A stretch of 64,000 nucleotides of DNA from Balaenoptera acutorostrata (Eukaryota; Chordata; Mammalia; Artiodactyla; Balaenopteridae): the NCBI RefSeq assembly GCF_949987535.1, contig NC_080067.1:57284405-57348404 (forward strand), given 5' to 3'. The notes beneath the pieces were generated by a model. The model had not been told where the DNA came from and did not search any database. It saw only the letters and a list, made by a program, of their open reading frames with translations. Positions 57,410-64,000 of the stretch are shown one piece after another. Made by a program: the position numbers and the translations under genes. How positions within the stretch are numbered: position 1 is the stretch's first letter; each line of letters opens with the position of its first letter.

Positions 57410-58050
57410 TTTTGCCTCCCTCTCTTCTTCTGCCCAAGCCCTAATACATTCTCTACTCAACAGCCAGAATGATCTTTATGAAATCAGATAAATATCTTGG
57501 CTCTGCTTTAAAACCTTTTGTGGATTCCCCATGCAGCTTAGAATAAAATTATTAGTGCACGCGTCCACTTGTGGACCCTCCGTGTTCTGGCCCCTGCTCG
57601 TCTCCTGCAGTGCCTATCACCCCTAGCTCGCCAAGTGGAGCCACTATGGCCTTATTTCTGTTCCATTCATGCCAGGCTTTTCCTGCTTTAGATCTTTTTC
57701 ACATGCTGGTTTGGTTTTTTTCAGTGGAATTCTCTTCCCCTGGGGCTTCACTTGGCTGATTCTTTCCCTCCCTTAAATCTCAGGTTAAATGTCTTTTAGA
57801 CTGCCCCTGTATACCATTTATAAGTGGATTGTTCCTTCATGTAATATTTTCTACCTGTTTCTTTCTTTTGCTTAGTTTTTTGGTTTATATATTTGTCTTT
57901 TTCCTTGTTTATCTTTTACTTCCCTAGTGCTCGCTAAGCTCTGTGAAGGCAGGTCTTATGGTTATTGGTTTCAGTTGCCGCTGCATACGTTGTTCCAGTA
58001 CCATTTTGGGTGTATAGAAACACTAAATGTCTATTAAGTGAATTTTGTTT
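57410..58050 (+). repeat. L2 LINE, long 3' segment
   Basis: The best L2 in the window. It runs in order through agccagaatgatctttatga, ggctctgctttaaaacctt, agcttagaataaaattatta, ctccgtgttctggcccctgc, ccttaaatctcaggttaaat, ctctgtgaaggcaggtctta, and an end near ctaaatgtctattaagtgaa. It is ancient, without coding capacity. Confidence 0.85.
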
Positions 58051-58839
58051 TCAAAGAGTTGTTTTATTTGTTTCGTAGACTGAAAATAATCTCCCTCTTA
58101 AATAATTACTTTGTTAAGAAAGAAGTGTGTGCCGTGTTCAGTATTCAGAAAGAGTGAACAGTTGAATAAACAGCTTCCCTTAGTTTGTAATAGTGCTTAA
58201 AACTAATCGTAGTGACTGAACATAAGGGGCTGCATAAACATCAAAGATCTATGGTTTTGCAGCATCAAAGATAAGGCAGCCATACCGTTTTAAATCTTCT
58301 AATGATCTCTTTATAATTATGAATCCCTAAGAAGAAATTAACTGCTTTCTGTGTTTGAAAATCTGCTTAACTACGCTTAATTCTTTTGCTTTGGCTTATC
58401 TCCAGACTCTGAAACTTTCTTCGCCTAAATAGAATTGCATTTGGACTTTGGAGGAAACAGTTATTGTTATATATTTGTAGGTGTGAGCACCAGCTGCCTG
58501 TGGAGATTTGAACACATTAAACATGTGAATTCATAAAAAAAAATCAAAGAAAACTTTGAATGCGTAGATTTAGCCCCAAGACCTGAACCTGAATTTTACT
58601 ACTGATTTGCTGTGGAAAATTTAAGCCAGATTTTTGATGTGTCTGTTACTTCAGTAATAAAATAAATGTATTTATTCATTCTTAGCCAATTTTCACAGGG
58701 GTCTTATTTAATACTTCTGGAAAATGTCTTGAAATACTCATAATGAATATTTTTGTAGGTTGCAAAATGTCACATTTGGTGTTTGTAATTCTGCCAGATA
58801 CTGCTGGCTGACCACTAACAATTTGTTCACCCCTGCCCT
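58051..58839. other. No recognisable feature
   Basis: AT-rich unique DNA. Confidence 0.5.
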
Positions 58840-59200
58840 AGTGTGGAGTTGTTGCTAGACAATGACTACCCCTTAAGGGACTCCATTTCTCAGACTCTAT
58901 CCCTTCTACCCCCATGACTAATGGCATGTGTGCCCTCCAGGCTGAGATAGGTAAGCATGGAATATGTGATTCTCAGTGTTCTGTTCCTCAGGGCTGCTGG
59001 CAGGATGACACTGATGTGTCTTTGAATGGTGGAGCCTAACAATGAAATCTGGGGTTCCTGAATCACAGCTTGTAGGTGGGCTGCCCAAAGAGCCACCCAC
59101 CAGGGGCATCACCAGCTTTGGACTCCATAGGAGTGAGAAATAAACTTTGATTTTGTGGTGCCACTGAGAGTTAAGGTTTGTCTGTTATAATATTCACCCT
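58840..59200 (+). mobile_element. MLT1-like ERVL-MaLR LTR
   Basis: The 3' half reads gagtgagaaataaactttga then ttgtggtgccactgagagtt, the typical MaLR LTR end with its AATAAA signal. The upstream 58,900-59,100 part fits a diverged LTR body. The 5' border is uncertain. Confidence 0.65.
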
Positions 59201-59215
59201 GATAAAAACAATATA

Positions 59216-59276
59216 AATTTATTATATATATATTCTATATGTATGTGTGTGTGTGTGAGTGTGTGTATTACATACA
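59216..59276. repeat. TA/TG microsatellite
   Basis: A ta run followed by tgtgtg and gtgagtgtg repeats. Confidence 0.8.
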
Positions 59277-59414
59277 TTATTACAGAGCTAGTTTAACTCT
59301 CATTTCACACAAGAGGGATCTGAGGAAAAAGAGACCTTGAAGAGGACTAAGCAAACGTACTTAGGTTACAGAATGCATTAGTTAACAGATAAACTAAATC
59401 CAGTGCTTTACCCA

Positions 59415-59648
59415 TTATAGCAGGATTCAACAAACTGTGACCCCCAGGTCAAATCAGGCCCACTGCATGTTTCTTTATAAATAAGTTTTATTAGAACTCA
59501 GTCACACCCATTCATTCATATAGTGTCTAAGGCTGCTTTCTTGCTTTAAGGCAGAATTGAATAGTTGTGGCAAAGGCCATAGGATCTGTAAACCTTAAAA
59601 TATTTACTGCATGGCTTTTACAGAAAAAGTTTGGCTGATCTGGGCATT
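59415..59648 (-). mobile_element. hAT-type non-autonomous DNA transposon
   Basis: The terminal inverted repeats caggattcaacaaact and agtttggctgatctg pair with few mismatches, about 230 bp apart. The interior (aaataagttttattagaact, ggcagaattgaatagttgtgg, aaaatatttactgcatggc) matches a common mammalian hAT-Charlie-like repeat. The family name is left open. Confidence 0.75.
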
Positions 59649-60244
59649 GTATTACACTCCAACTGACTCCTCAAGTTAACTCTGAATATGGAATGTGATT
59701 TAAAAAAAAAAGTAGGCTCTAAATTTTATATCCCTCCCATACTTGCAGGCACATAGGAAAATCCTTTAACTTCACTTCATGTTTCTATGTGTTCTTCCCT
59801 CCTTTCTATGTTTACTTGATGAACCATCCTATCTCTTAAGTACTCTTGGAAAATAGGTGGATCCAGCTTTTCCTCTTGCTTCTGATCTGATCTAAGATAA
59901 ACTTCAAGGAGGCAAGATTTCAGAGTGAAGTGGTGAAATAATAAGACTTGCTTTTCCATTTCTCCTCCATCCCCACCCCAATGCTGAGCTTGGGCACTTG
60001 CCGATTAGTGCATTCCCTCAGATTCAGCCTCAAGGTGTCTGGCCAAATGCCCAAGAAAGCAAGGGACCTGGTATTTCTATTACAAAAACTCTTTCTCTCT
60101 ATAAAGATTCTGTAGCCAAGCAGGACCCTATGGGGCCTTCCAGGGACAGAACCCTCCCCCGTATCCTCTGCTTTAGCTCCTCTCTGAGGAGCTAACTACC
60201 TAGATAATAGTATTTGATGCAAATTTCCTGAGTTGTTTTGCAGA
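59649..60244. other. No recognisable feature
   Basis: Unique DNA between a DNA transposon and a solo LTR. Confidence 0.5.
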
Positions 60245-60612
60245 TGTGAAAACCCCCCACCAAATGGAAGACGCTAACTACTTGATGACCATGAGCATGT
60301 AGCCCCCAGGCCCACTGGAGCCTAAGGAGTTAATGTTAACCCATGTGACACCTCCCTGTTATCTCACCATCAACCAATCAGAGAACTGGGCACGAGCTGA
60401 TCACATACCTGTGAGCCCCCTCCCTCACCTGGCCTATAAAAATGCTTTCCTGAAATCCATTTGGGAGTTTGGGTTTTTTCAGCACTAGCTTTCCTGAACT
60501 CCTTGTCTGGCGCCTTAACAATAAACGCTGCACTTTCCTTTACCACAGCCCGGTGTCAGTAGATTAGCTTTACTGTGAGCAGGCGAGTGGACCCAAGTTT
60601 TGTTCGGTAACA
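60245..60612 (+). mobile_element. ERV1-like solo LTR
   Basis: A complete LTR architecture in about 368 bp: tg start (60,245), CCAAT box (60,374-60,378), TATA box tataaaaa (60,435-60,442), AATAAA (60,520-60,525), and an end at ggtaaca (60,612). No primer-binding site, gag or second LTR follows, so this is a solo LTR left by recombination of a gammaretrovirus-like provirus. The promoter motifs are intact, so it could still have cis-regulatory activity (an inference). The start is less certain than the end, and I could not find a clean target duplication. Confidence 0.8.
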
Positions 60613-63464
60613 ATGTCATACTTTCTACAGAGGTGTTTCTTAACATTTCTTACACATTGTCACTCAGGACACATGACCCATGTTTGCATTGATAAGGTAG
60701 ATTGTAGGCACTTTTCAGTTCCTTATTTATATGTATGTAATCCAATTACTTTCTTTCCCACTTTACAAAAACACATCAGAATGCGAGACAAAGACATTTA
60801 TTAGAGGACTAACCTTAAATTCATTATAATTTATTTTTTAAAAAGATATTTGTCCCATCGCTTATAGATGATTCTGATAAACAAGCTTGCTGTAACATCA
60901 TGTATGAAGACAACTGGGTCTACATGAAAAGGAAAAAACCTGAGAGGCTCATCATAGGACATTCTGTTTGTTTCCACATTGTAAGTTGTGGTAAAAATTG
61001 ATTTAAGTAGACAAAACTTAAAGAAAATGAACACTTTGGAGAGTCCTTTTCAGCTTATTTTAAGGAAAAGTCAAGTAGGAGAAAAGATGCAAAACTATGA
61101 TACTCTATTTCTAAGTGTTCTTGAGAGGGAACAAATTGGAGTCAGACTCCAAAGGTGGTGTTATCAGAAACCTTATAGCCTAACTCATCACTATGGCTGG
61201 TAAGAAAAAACAAAAAAGATTGGTGGCAAATGACAATTGAAGTGTTTACAAGGCACCAGAACACCAATGGGCCTCCATTCTTAGCAATCGTCCCTTCCAA
61301 CTTTCTTCCTCCAGCTCCAGCTCCCATGATCCCTACATCAGCTTGAAGCTGATAGATTCTCTGTTCTAACTGCCAGATAAGCAAGGATGGAGCTCAAAGG
61401 AAAACCTCCTATCCCTCTACAGCAAACATGAGGTGTGTTCCTGGCACTTCTTGAAAAATCAATAACTGTGGTTTCCAAAGAATTCTCGTTATACATACTT
61501 CCTATAATTTGTTCTATAATTCTAGTATATTATGGGTTAAATTTATTTCTCTAGTTGACCTGAGAATATATCACCTTGGAAATCAATGTGAGTCTGACAA
61601 AATGCATTCGAATAGCCACTTACAAAAGGTGTTTTAGAATACAACTTAATGACAAGTTAGAGATTGCATGTACATTTTGCTTTTGTAATGAAAAGTTTGG
61701 TGGTTACAGGGTGGTTAAGACTGGCTGGGTCCATCTTGGATGTCGCCCAAGTTGTATTTATTTAGTGGCATAATAACAACTATGATAACAAAAGCCTTTT
61801 ATAAGTATCAATAGTTTTATCTATAATTCAGTTCTGTGGCATAAGTTATGGCATAAGTAAGGAAAACATTCTTTGTTTTATCAGTTTTAATATGAATAGG
61901 AAAATTTAGAAACACACCTACATCAAAGCAAAATCTCGTAATTATAATGCTAGTTGCCTCTGCAATACCTTTTTCTACTTTATTTTCAAAATGTTTTTCT
62001 TAGGTTCATCAAAAACAGCTAAAATTATATGCTGTTATTTATGGTATGATATTGACATTAAATCATTCTTTACTTAAGTTTTTATCTTTATTTTGACAAT
62101 TAGTTTTAAGTATTGGCCAAGTGATGACATTTGCAATTCAAGTGAATCAGTCACTCTGAGCTTATTGCATTTGATAAACTTATGACTAAAATGTTAATAG
62201 CTTTTTCAGATAGTAGAAAGTAAATAAAAGTGTATGTTATCATAAAAAAATTCATATGTGAATAGTGACACAAGAGGGCAATTTTAGAGATCTTTATAAT
62301 GTGATGTGGTGACTAACATACTATTGTTTTTTTCTTTTTATTTCTGGCTTCAGCCAATATGTGTCATTTTTGTAAGTACTAAATTCATCATTTTTCTTTT
62401 AAATACAAGAAGTCAACTCTGGGTAAATAATATTGTCCTTTCACTTGATGTATAATTGTATTTCTTTCAATAATACAGCTTGGTGGAATGCATAGTAAAG
62501 GGAGTCAAGGAACTTTTTGGATTAATACAAAGCATTCTCTATTTCTTTCAGATATCCTTGCTTTTACTGTCTGGAAAGTCTCCTCCTCTTTTTTTTTTTT
62601 GTTTGATTTTTTAAATTTGTTTCATAAGAATGAATGTTTCTTCAGTTTTCCAAGGCCAATCTCATGATATTTACCTTTTTTTTCTTTTTTTGAGCAAAGA
62701 TTTAACTTTTAAATTTCATTAAAATTTAGCCTAATGTTTGAGCAAGCAGTTTTGCTGATGGCAGAAAACTTAATTTTGCTGATTCAGAATAATATAATCA
62801 TTTCTAGAATAAAACTTATCCTTCCCCAAATGACAAGAAATAAATCTGACTTAATATTTACATCAAGGGCTGTTTGTCCTGTGATTACTCCTCTGTTGAC
62901 ATGGGCTGGTAATTAATTTATTGTCTATTCTCTTGTGCTTTCCCTGTCAACTTCGTTCCTGCCCCTGCTGACTCCCCCACCACCAGAGGCAGGTTAACGT
63001 GAGGCTAATAAAATCCAGGCATCCTGGCCTCTCATCACTCAGGCCTGCGAGAGTCCTAGTAATATACTGGATGGTCAAGTATTTTTATAAAATTTAGAAA
63101 AATAGGAGAGTTTAATGGTAATCATTTAAGACCACTGTTTCTTTCTATACTGACGTTTCCTCCAGCATGTCATCCTGGTGTCTGGGTGGCACTGGAGTAG
63201 CCACTGGCATTTTAGACTCAGTTAAGGAGAAGTTGAATTGGGGATGCATTTAGTTTGGGTTTAGTTGGATTTGTTTATGTGCTTGCTGTCATTTTTGCGT
63301 ATTATTATTTCTACCCATCCTGGTGTAGGAATTGCTTCAGGTAATACTACCACTAACCACTTATCATTGTGACAGTGAACTGCAGAACCAGACGTTGTAT
63401 CAGGATATGAATGTGCCCTACAGCACTGAAATAATACATAGGAAATAGAAGAGGAAAATGTTTG
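60613..63464. other. 2.8 kb without a recognised gene or repeat
   Basis: AT-rich DNA with a small GC-richer patch at 62,930-63,060. Open frames up to 80 codons occur (for example 61,142-61,384 minus) but have no recognisable features. Confidence 0.5.
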
Positions 63465-64000
63465 AACAATTTGATTATAATGTGTCTTGGTGTGACTTTT
63501 TTGTGTATTTATTCTGCTTGTGCTTCCCTAAACTTCTTTAATCTTAATTTGGCATTTTTCATCAAATATGAAAATGTTTAAGTAATTATATCTTTAAACA
63601 TTTTTTCTGCTTTGGCCTCTTTATTACGCAAGTGTTAGATTATTTGATATCGTCCCACAGACTACTGAGGCTCTGTTTAGTTTTTTGGCCTTTTCCCCCC
63701 TTCAATTTCTACTTAAGTTTGAGTAATTTTATTACCCTATTATCAAGTTAACTGATTTTTGCTTTTGCCTTGTCTCATATGCTGGTATACCTATCCAGTA
63801 AATTTTTCATTTGAGATATTGTATTTTCAACCTTAAAAGTTTCATTTGTTTCTCTTTTATAGTCTGTTTTTTTTCATAATTATGTTTTCTTTCCTTTTAA
63901 TCCTTGACTACATTTATAATAATTGTTTTTAAAGTCATCATCTGCTAATTCCATCATCTTTGTCATTTCTAGGTCTCTTTCTATTGATTTGTTTTTCTTC
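63465..64000 (-). repeat. Ancient L1M, ORF1 and 5'UTR part, runs off the window
   Basis: The reverse complement of L1M ORF1: ttgattataatgtgtcttgg, then gcatttttcatcaaatatga, then atatctttaaacatttt, followed by 5'UTR-like text. This is the same region as 2540-2800. It continues past the right edge. Confidence 0.7.

Noticed and set aside
1..64000. CRISPR arrays, bacterial operons, phage or plasmid genes
   Set aside because: No regularly spaced direct repeats and no ribosome-binding-site-led gene strings. The repeat content is entirely mammalian.

Overview
This is a stretch of nuclear DNA from a mammal, most likely a cetacean. It is AT-rich, has no operon-like gene packing, and is full of LINE, SINE, LTR and DNA-transposon relics. 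Six copies of a roughly 300-bp tRNA-Glu-derived SINE of the CHR type (A/B box head, body unit, AAAT-repeat tail) and a shorter, older relative point to Cetartiodactyla. I see no ruminant BovB/Bov-A elements, no pig PRE-1 and no primate or rodent SINEs, which favours a whale or dolphin. The species is an inference. I found no convincing host protein-coding gene, rRNA, true tRNA gene or CRISPR array. The window is intergenic or deep intronic.

Layout. 1-3860 is an ancient antisense L1 (L1M type) split by an LTR-like element. 3.9-22.2 kb is mostly old single-copy DNA with MIR, L2 and MER5A relics, microsatellites and one CHR SINE. 22,276-28,253 is a comparatively young antisense L1 (L1#1) with an intact 13-bp target-site duplication and an apparent 3' transduction of about 515 bp. 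28.5-30.9 kb holds older sense-strand L1 pieces interrupted by a TA-flanked DNA transposon, then MER5A and a SINE. 32,128-39,861 is a second antisense L1 (L1#2) that is essentially full length: it has a long GC-rich 5'UTR, decayed ORF1 and ORF2, two nested SINEs and a G-rich 3'UTR. 43.0-54.3 kb is a pile-up of at least three antisense L1 copies with nested SINEs, an MLT1-type LTR and several unassigned insertions. 54-63.4 kb is mostly unique DNA with L2 3' ends, an MLT1-like LTR, a hAT-type element and an ERV1-like solo LTR. The window ends inside another antisense L1M.

None of the elements looks active. Both young L1s carry stops and frameshifts in each ORF, and SINEs interrupt their ORF2s. 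The L1 machinery explains most of the structure: target-site duplications and poly(A) tails show that the SINEs were mobilised in trans, and several landed inside L1s. All seven SINEs and nearly all L1s have their sense strand on minus. The most interesting object is the 3' transduction of L1#1. I did not find a new multi-gene system.
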